This document shows positions 43,037-49,860 of a stretch of DNA of 64,000 nt, piece by piece (the stretch's first letter is position 1; each line of letters begins with the position of its first letter). The position numbers and the translations under genes are program-made. Origin of the DNA: JAFGSI01 sp041287425 (GTDB lineage Bacteria; Chloroflexota; Anaerolineae; Anaerolineales; Villigracilaceae); NCBI GenBank assembly GCA_041287425.1, contig JBEULG010000026.1:14314-78313 (forward strand), in the 5' to 3' direction. The notes under the pieces are model-generated. The model made no database searches. It saw only the letters and a program-made list of their open reading frames with translations, and had not been told where the DNA came from.

Positions 43037-44867
43037 AGCCAACGCGCTCAATCTCCTGTTCCAGTTCCTCGTCAATCCTCGTCTGTATCTCGTAAATTCT
43101 CCGATACATGCCGTCCTGAGCGACCAACTCCTCGTGTGTGCCCATCTGCACCACCTCGCCCTTGTCCATCACCACAATCAGGTCGGCGTTCATGACCGAC
43201 TGGATGCGGTGGGCGATGATGAAGGTGGTGCGGTTCTCCATTAGACGGTTCAGCGCGGCGCGGATTTCGGCCTCCGTCTCGGTGTCCACGCTGGAGGTGG
43301 AATCGTCCAGGATGAGGATGCGCGGGTTCTTGAGCAGGGTGCGGGCGATGGCGACCCGCTGCTTCTGTCCGCCGGAGAGCGTGACGCCCTTCTCGCCGAC
43401 CAGGGTGTTGTAGCCCTCGGGGAAGGTCAGGATGGCGTCGTGGATGGCGGCGGCGCGGGCGGCGGCCTCGACCTCCTCCTGCGGCACCTCGCGCCCGACC
43501 CCGTAGGTGATGTTCTCGCGAATCGAGCGGCTGAACAGGAACGGCTCCTGCTCCACGATGCCGATTTGCGAGCGCAGCCAGGCGCGCGGGTAATCCTTCA
43601 GTTCCGCGCCGTCGAGCAGAATCCGCCCGCCGGTGTAATCGTAGAAGCGCGGCAGCAGGTTGACCAGCGTGGTCTTGCCCGAACCGGTCGAACCCATCAG
43701 GGCGACGGATTGCCCGGGCCGGACGCGGAACGAGACGTTGCGCACCACGTCCGTGTTGCCGTCGTCGTACTGGAACGAAACGTCCTCGAAGACGATTTCG
43801 CCCCGCGCCGGACCCTCGGGCTGGAGGCGGCCTTCGGTCAGCGGTTCGCGCTCCTGCTTGACGATTTCCATCAGCCGGTCGTAGGAGACCAGGCCGGTGG
43901 AGGTGTTGACGATGATGCGGCCCAGGTTGCGCATCGGCCAGATGAGCCAGACCACCAGCCCGACGTAGGCCGGGTACGTTCCAATGGTGATTTCGCCGTT
44001 GACGGCCAGGATGCCGGCGTAGATGAAGCCGCCCAGCATCTGGAAGCCGCACAGGATGTCCGAAAGCGGCCAGAAGAGCGAGTGCATGCGCAAGAGTTTC
44101 TTGCCGCGCAGGAACTTCTCCCAGTTGTCCTTCTCGAACTTTTGCTTCTCGAAGTCCTGGCGGGCAAAGGCCTTGACGACGCGCACGCCGGTCAGGTTTT
44201 CCTGCAGGGTGGTGGAGAGTTTGGCTTCCTGCTCCTGATAGGCCTCATAGGCCTCGCTGACCTTCTTGAAGAACCAGACCGAGACGGCCACGATGACCGG
44301 CACAACCACCACCGAGGCCAGCGCCAGTTTCCACGAGAGCGACCAGATGGCGGCGAAGTTGATGACGAACAGCAGCACGATGCGCCCGACGCCGATGGCC
44401 TGGTCGTTGAAGAACGTCCGCACCGAGTCCACGTCTGAGGTGACGCGCTCGATGAGGTCGCCGGTGGGCGTCCGGCTGTGATAGGCAAAGGGCAGGCGCT
44501 GGATGTGGTCGAACAGGAAGTTGCGCAGGCGGCGGGTGATGTTCTCGGCCGAGAACGAGGCCAGCCGGCTGGAGAGAAAAGCGAATCCGCCCTCGACCAG
44601 CGCCAGGGCGATGAAGCCAAGCGCAATCCAGACCAGAGTCGAGGCCAGCGAACCGGCGAACGGTTCGGTGTGACCCGTCACCGTATCGGCGAAGTTGCGC
44701 AGCAACAGGTAGGTGGCCGTCTTCGCCAGGGCCGAAATGGCCAGCGTCAGGTTGGCAGCCAGATAGGCCAGCCGGTAGCCGGTCATCATACGCAGCATGC
44801 CGGCCAGGCGCTTCTTGCTCAGCGCCTTGCGAAAGTCAAAGTAGGTTGAGGAGGATGTGATGTTCAT
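43035..44867 (-). CDS. Heterodimeric ABC exporter subunit with degenerate ATP site (pair 2)
   Basis: The 610-residue half-transporter has six helices and an ATPase with Walker A GSTGSGKTTL, canonical signature LSGGQKQR and Walker B ILILDDSTSSVD (Asp instead of the catalytic Glu). With the product of 40989-42818 it should form a heterodimeric exporter. It is the first structural gene behind a promoter, a 34-codon leader ORF and an attenuator hairpin (44955-45185), an arrangement like that of the B. subtilis bmrBCD operon, where drug-stalled ribosomes allow transcription to proceed. Its ribosome site is weak (AAAGAGA). Confidence 0.93.
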   Translation of the reverse strand: MNITSSSTYFDFRKALSKKRLAGMLRMMTGYRLAYLAANLTLAISALAKTATYLLLRNFADTVTGHTEPFAGSLASTLVWIALGFIALALVEGGFAFLSSRLASFSAENITRRLRNFLFDHIQRLPFAYHSRTPTGDLIERVTSDVDSVRTFFNDQAIGVGRIVLLFVINFAAIWSLSWKLALASVVVVPVIVAVSVWFFKKVSEAYEAYQEQEAKLSTTLQENLTGVRVVKAFARQDFEKQKFEKDNWEKFLRGKKLLRMHSLFWPLSDILCGFQMLGGFIYAGILAVNGEITIGTYPAYVGLVVWLIWPMRNLGRIIVNTSTGLVSYDRLMEIVKQEREPLTEGRLQPEGPARGEIVFEDVSFQYDDGNTDVVRNVSFRVRPGQSVALMGSTGSGKTTLVNLLPRFYDYTGGRILLDGAELKDYPRAWLRSQIGIVEQEPFLFSRSIRENITYGVGREVPQEEVEAAARAAAIHDAILTFPEGYNTLVGEKGVTLSGGQKQRVAIARTLLKNPRILILDDSTSSVDTETEAEIRAALNRLMENRTTFIIAHRIQSVMNADLIVVMDKGEVVQMGTHEELVAQDGMYRRIYEIQTRIDEELEQEIERVG

Positions 44868-44885
44868 CGTTCATTCTCTTTATTG

Positions 44886-44955
44886 AAGGACCGCCAGGGC
44901 GCCAAGGCGCCAGTTTTTCTGTTTCCGGACTTCGAAGTCTCCAGACTTCGGGAGA
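44886..44955. repeat. Two dispersed repeats in the exporter leader
   Basis: A copy of the ACCGCCAGGGCGCC repeat (44886-44918) is followed by a copy of the ACTTCGAAGTCT/AGACTTCGGGAG palindrome (44930-44952). Both lie between the attenuator hairpin and the first exporter gene. Confidence 0.65.
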
Positions 44956-44991
44956 TAAAACAGCCACGGTGCTGGAGTGCACCGTGGCTGT
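44955..44991 (-). terminator. Attenuator hairpin with overlapping antiterminator pairing
   Basis: Read on the minus strand, ACAGCCACGGTGC pairs over 13 bases with GCACCGTGGCTGT around ACTCCA, followed by TTTTATC. The arm-plus-loop segment GGTGCACTCC (44983-44974) can instead pair over 10 bases with GGAGTGCGCC (45034-45025) inside the leader ORF, one pair being G-U. That alternative would prevent the terminator from forming. Confidence 0.82.
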
Positions 44992-45011
44992 GACAGACAC
45001 GCAACGCGACC

Positions 45012-45116
45012 TTATCGGTCAACAGGCGCACTCCGAGGAGGTAGAATCATACCAGCCGCATCCGATGTGCGGACGCGAACGGCCAGACTGGTCGGGGTGT
45101 GATAGCGGCTCGTCAT
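45012..45116 (-). CDS. Regulatory leader peptide of the ABC exporter operon
   Basis: A 34-codon ORF starts at an ATG (45116-45114) preceded by AAAGGAGG and ends with TAA (45014-45012). The peptide begins MTSRYHTPTSLAVRVRTSDA and ends PPRSAPVDR. Arg14-Val15-Arg16 matches the Arg/Lys-x-Arg/Lys pattern at which macrolide-bound ribosomes stall. The antiterminator segment lies in codons 28-31, downstream of that point and close to the stop codon. A ribosome finishing the ORF would cover it and let the terminator form, while one stalled at Arg-Val-Arg would leave it free. Inferred function: antibiotic sensor. Confidence 0.75.
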   Translation of the reverse strand: MTSRYHTPTSLAVRVRTSDAAGMILPPRSAPVDR

Positions 45117-45155
45117 GGTTTCTGCCTCCTTTCTTGAGAATTGAATTGCGGGCAG

Positions 45156-45185
45156 AGTGTATCACTACTGAGGGGGATATGTCAA
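45156..45185 (-). promoter_or_regulatory. Promoter of the leader-peptide/ABC exporter operon
   Basis: On the minus strand a consensus TTGACA (45185-45180), an 18-base spacer and TACACT (45161-45156) with an extended TG one base upstream of the -10. Confidence 0.82.
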
Positions 45186-45217
45186 GTTAAAGTCAATGGT
45201 TTGTGTTCCGGAGGGCC

Positions 45218-45246
45218 TTGCGCGCCGGACGGTTTTTCCCTACAAT
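45218..45246 (+). promoter_or_regulatory. Promoter of the TIR-protein operon
   Basis: TTGCGC (45218-45223), a 17-base spacer and TACAAT (45241-45246), about 40 bases upstream of the ATG at 45287. It diverges from the exporter promoter next to it. Confidence 0.7.
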
Positions 45247-45286
45247 TGGAGTATATCTGCCCGGCGGGGCAGGGGAGGATTCTTCG

Positions 45287-45748
45287 ATGAGTCAGGTGCT
45301 CGAATGGTTGGCGTCCCATCCCTGGGTCATTTTGTTGCTGGGCGGCGTGGTCGTTGCTCTCGGCGGCAGCGCGGCGGCGTACTTCCTGTGGCGCGGATTG
45401 AGGCCCGGCGGGAGACAGCCGCAGTCCAGGCTTTCGCCGCCAACCCATCCGGCGCCGACTCAATCGCCGCCCAAATCTGCTTCCCGCCACGAAGCACCGA
45501 CCGTCCCTCCGGAGAAACCGGTTATAGCCGCCGGCGCGACGTCGGCTGCGGACGATGAACCGCCAGCCATGGATGATGAAATGCAGGAACTGCTGGCCAA
45601 ACTGGAGACCTACAGCGCCACCCTGGCGGAGGACGAGATCCTGCCGCTGGCGCGCGGCGGCAGGATCTCCAAGGATGCGATTCGGCGCATGATCAAGCGT
45701 CTGGAGTCGCTGGATGAGAAATCGGCCGAAGGAGCCGGAGAGGAGTAG
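45287..45748 (+). CDS. Small single-helix membrane protein, function unknown
   Basis: The 153-residue protein has one N-terminal membrane helix (about 11-33), a Pro/Ser-rich linker (about 40-90) and an acidic, helical C-terminal part (DDEMQELLAKLETYSATLAE, about 95-150). The ATG at 45287 is preceded by GGGGAGG. It is not a family I recognise. The next gene, for a membrane-anchored TIR protein, starts 3 bases after its stop and has the same topology, so the two proteins probably work together at the membrane. Confidence 0.75.
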   Translation: MSQVLEWLASHPWVILLLGGVVVALGGSAAAYFLWRGLRPGGRQPQSRLSPPTHPAPTQSPPKSASRHEAPTVPPEKPVIAAGATSAADDEPPAMDDEMQELLAKLETYSATLAEDEILPLARGGRISKDAIRRMIKRLESLDEKSAEGAGEE

Positions 45749-45751
45749 GCC

Positions 45752-46999
45752 ATGGCAGGCATCTGGTGGTTTTTGATTGGTTTGGCGGCAGGGCTGCTGA
45801 TTGGCGGCGGTTTCGTCTATCTGCTGACGTATCGTCGCCTGCAAAAACCTCTGCGCGAATGGCGGGTGCTGCGCCAGCCAGCAGAGTCGTTGCTGCAGAG
45901 ACTCGAGACGGAACGGCGAATAGCGCCAGGGCAAAAGACCTTGGGCTTGCCGGAGCGTTCGCCGTTCGTGGGCCGCAAAATGGGGGGCGAGGAAGTGCTT
46001 GTCGGTGCAGCGGACGAAGAGATGCACGGCATGATTGTGGATCGCACAATGGATTTCGACGAAGCCCCGCCGCCGCGGCGCAGCCGGCGCGCCGAACGGC
46101 GCGCCGAACAGCCCGAAGCGGAGCGGCTCGAGGAAGCCGAGGCTGCGATGGAGGAGAAAGGCAGGGAGGAAGCCGTCGCATCTGCTCCGGCGGCCGACCT
46201 GGTGCATTTCTCGGTCACTGCGCCGCCTGCGGTGCCGGCGGGTTCGACTTTCCTGCTGAGCGTCTGGGCGCATTTGGACGCCCAACGGGCAGAGGTGCTG
46301 GCGCGCGCCCGTCAGGAGTTGGGCGAAGAACCGGCCGTCCACACGCGTGGGCCGGCGCGGGTGGCGCGCGGCACCCGCCTGGCGTTCCACGTCGAGGTCG
46401 AAGGGCTGACCGTCGAGGAGCCGGTCGGCTGGGTGGATTGGGAGGGCGAGGTGGCTCAGGCAGCCTTCTTCGTGAACGCGCCCGCCGATGCGGCCGCCGG
46501 CAATCACAAAGGTCGGGTGAGCGTTTATGTCGAGGGGATGTGCATCCTGGAGATGCGCTTCCTGATTCGCGTTGGCGAGGTGGCCGCCGAATCGGCCCCG
46601 CTGACGACGGAAATTCACCGCTGTCGCAGCGCCTTCGCCTCCTATTCTAGCAAGGACCGGGCCGAGGTGTTCAAACGCATCCAGGGCATCCATCAGGTGG
46701 CCCCCGACCTGGATATTTTCGTGGACGTGGACAGCCTGCGCTCCGGCCAGGATTGGGAACGGGAACTCTGGCAACAAATCGGCAGCCGAGATGTCTTTTT
46801 CCTGTTCTGGTCGTCGAACGCGCGGAAGTCCAGGTGGGTAGAAAAAGAATGGCGGTTCGCCCTCGAAAAGCGCGGCGTGGATTTTATTGACCCGGTGCCG
46901 CTCGAACCGCCCGACCAGGCTCCGCCGCCGCCCGAACTTTCCAGCAAGCACTTCAACGACCGCGAACTGGTGTTCATCAAGGCTTACGCCGGCCCGTAG
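45752..46999 (+). CDS. Membrane-anchored TIR-domain protein
   Basis: The 415-residue protein has an N-terminal membrane helix (about 5-27) and a charged linker with an Arg/Glu-rich coiled part (about 105-145). A beta-rich domain follows (VHFSVTAPPAVPAGSTFLLSVWAH onward, about 150-285), and a C-terminal TIR-like domain (about 295-400): AFASYSSKDRAEVFKRIQGI, DIFVDVDSLRSGQDWEREL and FFLFWSSNARKSRWVEKEW with the conserved Glu. Bacterial TIR domains often cleave NAD+ in defence, while others only scaffold. Whether this one is an NADase is not known. Confidence 0.82.
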   Translation: MAGIWWFLIGLAAGLLIGGGFVYLLTYRRLQKPLREWRVLRQPAESLLQRLETERRIAPGQKTLGLPERSPFVGRKMGGEEVLVGAADEEMHGMIVDRTMDFDEAPPPRRSRRAERRAEQPEAERLEEAEAAMEEKGREEAVASAPAADLVHFSVTAPPAVPAGSTFLLSVWAHLDAQRAEVLARARQELGEEPAVHTRGPARVARGTRLAFHVEVEGLTVEEPVGWVDWEGEVAQAAFFVNAPADAAAGNHKGRVSVYVEGMCILEMRFLIRVGEVAAESAPLTTEIHRCRSAFASYSSKDRAEVFKRIQGIHQVAPDLDIFVDVDSLRSGQDWERELWQQIGSRDVFFLFWSSNARKSRWVEKEWRFALEKRGVDFIDPVPLEPPDQAPPPPELSSKHFNDRELVFIKAYAGP

Positions 47000-47010
47000 C
47001 AGAGCAGCGC

Positions 47011-47039
47011 TTGCAGGAAAGCGGGTTTTTGGATACACT
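47011..47039 (+). promoter_or_regulatory. Promoter placing the start site on the ATG of the DUF6062 gene
   Basis: TTGCAG (47011-47016), a 17-base spacer and TACACT (47034-47039). The expected transcription start, 7 bases downstream, is the A of the ATG at 47046, so the mRNA would be leaderless. Confidence 0.7.
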
Positions 47040-47045
47040 GGCGGC

Positions 47046-47747
47046 ATGAGCGATACCCAAACCGCTTACGAACTTCGCCTCTTGTTCGAGGAGCCGGGTT
47101 GTCCGGTTTGTGCGCTGGGCCAGCGCGTTTCGTCCCGTTATGTGGACAGTTTGTTCTACGAGAGCATCAATGACCCGGCGGCGCGCGCCCGCCTGCGGGC
47201 CAGTCTGGGGTTGTGCTACGAGCATGCCTGGCTGCTAATCGAGGCGCGGCTCTCGGACGCTCTCGGTCAGGCCATTCTGTACCGCGACCTGGCGAAGACG
47301 CTCCTCGAGCGCCTGCCTGAGGAGGGCGAACCGTTGGACGAACGCGCCCTCCGCAGCCTGGGCGAGGCGTTGACGCCGGAGGCGGTTTGCCCGGCCTGCG
47401 AAAGCCGGGCTCAGGCCGAACAGCGCGCCCTGCAGGCCCTGGCCCGTTCGCTCGAACGGCGCGATTACCTGGCCGAGTTCGAAAAATCCGAGGGCCTGTG
47501 CCTGCCGCATCTGCGGGCTTTGCTGCAGGAGGGCGGGCTTGGCCGCAAGGCGCTGGCCGCCGTGTTGCGTCATCAGCGCCGCCGGCTGACAAACCTGGAG
47601 GGGGAACTGGCCGAATTTATCCGCAAGAACGATTATCGCTTCCAGGGGGAGGGGATGGGCGCCGAGCGCGACGCGTATCAACGCGCCGCCGCTTTCCTGA
47701 CCGGCCGTCGCCGCCCGATGAGCAGGAAGGAACTGGGGCTGAGGTGA
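47046..47747 (+). CDS. DUF6062-type zinc-binding-like protein
   Basis: The 233-residue helical protein holds paired Cys motifs: PGCPVCALG (about 18-26) with LCYEHAW (about 57), then VCPACESR (about 118) with LCLPHL (about 156). This duplicated CxxC plus Cys-x-x-His pattern is that of the DUF6062 family, common in Anaerolineae and of unknown function; zinc binding is likely. The upstream frame is open, but the promoter at 47011-47039 and the lack of any ribosome site point to leaderless translation from 47046. Confidence 0.78.
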   Translation: MSDTQTAYELRLLFEEPGCPVCALGQRVSSRYVDSLFYESINDPAARARLRASLGLCYEHAWLLIEARLSDALGQAILYRDLAKTLLERLPEEGEPLDERALRSLGEALTPEAVCPACESRAQAEQRALQALARSLERRDYLAEFEKSEGLCLPHLRALLQEGGLGRKALAAVLRHQRRRLTNLEGELAEFIRKNDYRFQGEGMGAERDAYQRAAAFLTGRRRPMSRKELGLR

Positions 47748-47769
47748 GGCAGGCGGTATCAATTCCGCC

Positions 47770-49779
47770 CTACATCTTCACCCAAACGGTCATCTGCGAT
47801 TCGCCGCGGTTGGCCCACAGGTAGTAGGGGATGAAGGTCAGCGGCCGGCCGTCTCGGCTGCGGGCGCTGATGACCTGCGTCCCGCCCAGCAGGGTGGGGG
47901 AGAAAGCCGTCTCCAGCGTGGACGGGTCGAGGCGGACGGAGAAGAGGTCCACGCCGGGGTTGTCCACCGATTCGAGACAATAGACCAGCGGGCCGCGCGT
48001 CACGGCGACTTTGCCGCGGCACGGACGCACCCCCGGCCGGGCGCGCAGCAGGCGGATGGGGGTCGCGAAGGTCAGGTCGAGGGCGTCGCCCGGGTTCCAG
48101 GTGCGGGAGAGGGGGAGGAAGCGGGCGAAGTGGGGGTCGTAGGTGGTCGAAGGTCGAAGGTCGAAGGCGGTCGAGCGTTGCAGGTCGGGGGTCTCGAAGG
48201 GTTCGCCGTTGAGGAGCAGGGAGGTGGGACCGGCCCAGGAGGGGAGGCGCAGGCGCAGGGTCAGGGCGGCCGGGGCGGGCAGGTCGAGGCGGATGCGGAC
48301 GCGGCCCTCCCAGGGCAGAGCGTGGACGATGGACAGTTGACCATGGCCGCCTATCGCCCACGGCCTAGCGTTCACGTACTGATGCACCCACACCTGGTCG
48401 CCGGCGGCGTGGACGGCGTAGCGGTCGAGCCAGGCCATCGTCCGCAGCAGGTTGGAGGGGCAGCAGGGGACGGCGTACCAGGGCCGGCGGGTGATGCCGC
48501 CGCGGCTGGCGAGCGGGTTGTTGTAAAGGTAGGTCGTGCCGTCCAACCCGAGGCCGGGACGGGCAGCGTTGTACCACTGCCACTCGAAGAGGTCGGCGTA
48601 TTTGGCTTCGCCGGTCAGAAGGGCCATTTCCCAGTTCCAGAACAGGGAGGCCAGGGCGGCGCAGGTCTCGGCGTAGGCGTATTCGGGGTCGAGTTCGTCG
48701 TCGCGGCCGAAGCCCTCCAGGGCGGGGACGGCGCCCAGCCCGCCGGTGACGTACATGCGGCGGGTGACCATCCGCTCCCAGGCGCGCTGCAGGGCGGCAA
48801 GACGCGCCCCTTCCCTGGTGTCCTTGCGAGACGCCGCAGGCGGCGAAGCAATCTCCTCCTCGGCGCGGAGAGTGCTTCGCTCCTCCCGTGGGTCGGGGCT
48901 TGCAATGGCGTGCAGGCGCAGAAGTCTGGCGGCGGCGGCCATCAGGTAGCCGAAGCGGACGGCGTGACCGACCGGCACGGTCTGGCGTTCGAGCGGGGCG
49001 TGCATCTGGAAGTATTGGCCGCTGAGGGCCGAGAGTTTCCAGCGCAGGTTGGCGCCGGGCGGCGCTTTGACCGGGTTGCCGGGCGGCAGAACGTAGCGCG
49101 GCGCCTCGGGATGGGTTTCGTCCCAGGCGCGGCGGGCGGCCTCGACCTGACGCCGGCGGCGTTCGACGCGGGCGTTCTGGCGCAGGAGTTCGAGGGCGAA
49201 GCGCAGACGGGGGAGCCGCCCGCGCCGTTCGAGCAGGGCAGCGGCCAGGTCCAGGTACGGGGCGTGGGCAGTGACCTCGTACAGCCGCAGGAGGGCGATT
49301 TCGATTTCCTCGTGGCCATCGGGCAGGCGGGGGGTGTGGAGGAAGTCGCGCACCAGCAGGTCGGCGGCGCGGCGGGCCATGCCGAGGGGCAGGCCGCCGC
49401 CGAGACCGGCTTCGTGACAGGCCAGGCAGGCCTCGATGAAGTGGCCGTGACAGTAGAGTTCGTGTTCGATGAGCAGGTTTTCCCAGCGCGATTCGGGGAA
49501 GTGAATCTGGTTGTAGGTGTAGAGGTAGCCGTCGCGGGCCTGGGCGCGGGAGAGCAGGGCGAGGAAGTCTTCGGCGAGGGTTTTAACGTCGCGGCTCGGA
49601 GGTTGAACGTCGGAGGCGCAGACCCGGCCGGCGGCGTCCAGCCATTTGTGGGCGTCGGAATCGGCGAAGAACCAGCCGCGATGGACGCCCTGGCTCAGCC
49701 CGGCGGCGACGCGGAAGTTTTGGATGCAGCCGCTGGCTTCGAGTTGAGTCCATTGGTGGAGGAGGGGGTGGGTGGTCAT
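47770..49779 (-). CDS. Glycoside hydrolase family 127 (beta-L-arabinofuranosidase-like)
   Basis: The 669-residue protein has the GH127 (DUF1680) layout: an alpha/alpha barrel with GHFIEACLACHEAG and YAETCAALASLFWNWEM, and the Cys-Cys motif AVPCCPSNLLR. The Glu and Cys residues in ETC and CC match the zinc site of the catalytic Cys in the family. A beta-sandwich C-terminal part follows. It would release L-arabinofuranose from glycans. Two stretches look inserted: residues about 295-325, from a partial TGTCATTGCGAG-type repeat, and about 545-560, from heptamers. The ATG at 49779 directly follows a heptamer array and has no ribosome site. Confidence 0.88.
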   Translation of the reverse strand: MTTHPLLHQWTQLEASGCIQNFRVAAGLSQGVHRGWFFADSDAHKWLDAAGRVCASDVQPPSRDVKTLAEDFLALLSRAQARDGYLYTYNQIHFPESRWENLLIEHELYCHGHFIEACLACHEAGLGGGLPLGMARRAADLLVRDFLHTPRLPDGHEEIEIALLRLYEVTAHAPYLDLAAALLERRGRLPRLRFALELLRQNARVERRRRQVEAARRAWDETHPEAPRYVLPPGNPVKAPPGANLRWKLSALSGQYFQMHAPLERQTVPVGHAVRFGYLMAAAARLLRLHAIASPDPREERSTLRAEEEIASPPAASRKDTREGARLAALQRAWERMVTRRMYVTGGLGAVPALEGFGRDDELDPEYAYAETCAALASLFWNWEMALLTGEAKYADLFEWQWYNAARPGLGLDGTTYLYNNPLASRGGITRRPWYAVPCCPSNLLRTMAWLDRYAVHAAGDQVWVHQYVNARPWAIGGHGQLSIVHALPWEGRVRIRLDLPAPAALTLRLRLPSWAGPTSLLLNGEPFETPDLQRSTAFDLRPSTTYDPHFARFLPLSRTWNPGDALDLTFATPIRLLRARPGVRPCRGKVAVTRGPLVYCLESVDNPGVDLFSVRLDPSTLETAFSPTLLGGTQVISARSRDGRPLTFIPYYLWANRGESQMTVWVKM
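48143..48177. repeat. Heptamer tandem repeat inside the GH127 gene
   Basis: Three to four GGTCGAA units lie in frame and encode a Ser/Thr/Asp-rich patch near the C-terminal domain. Confidence 0.7.
48816..48905. repeat. Partial palindromic element inside the GH127 gene
   Basis: GTCCTTGCGAG and GAAGCAATCTCC, the hallmarks of the element at 62423-62574, occur here in frame with GC-rich palindromic arms. They encode a low-complexity stretch (SPPAASRKDTREG). Confidence 0.6.
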
Positions 49780-49782
49780 CGG

Positions 49783-49860
49783 TTGTCAGTCGTCGGTCGT
49801 GAGTCGTCAGTCGTCAAATGACATTCATCCTTCATCTTTTTTTCATCTTTCATCCTTCAT
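49783..49860. repeat. Heptamer repeat arrays upstream of GH127
   Basis: Units GTCAGTC, GTCGGTC, GTGAGTC, GTCAGTC and GTCAAAT are followed by CATCCTT/CATCTTT units up to the stop of the CHAT gene. Confidence 0.75.

Noticed and set aside
42957..43244. Plus-strand frames in the gap between the pair 2 ABC genes
   Set aside because: They consist of tandem repeat translation and antisense of the ABC gene.
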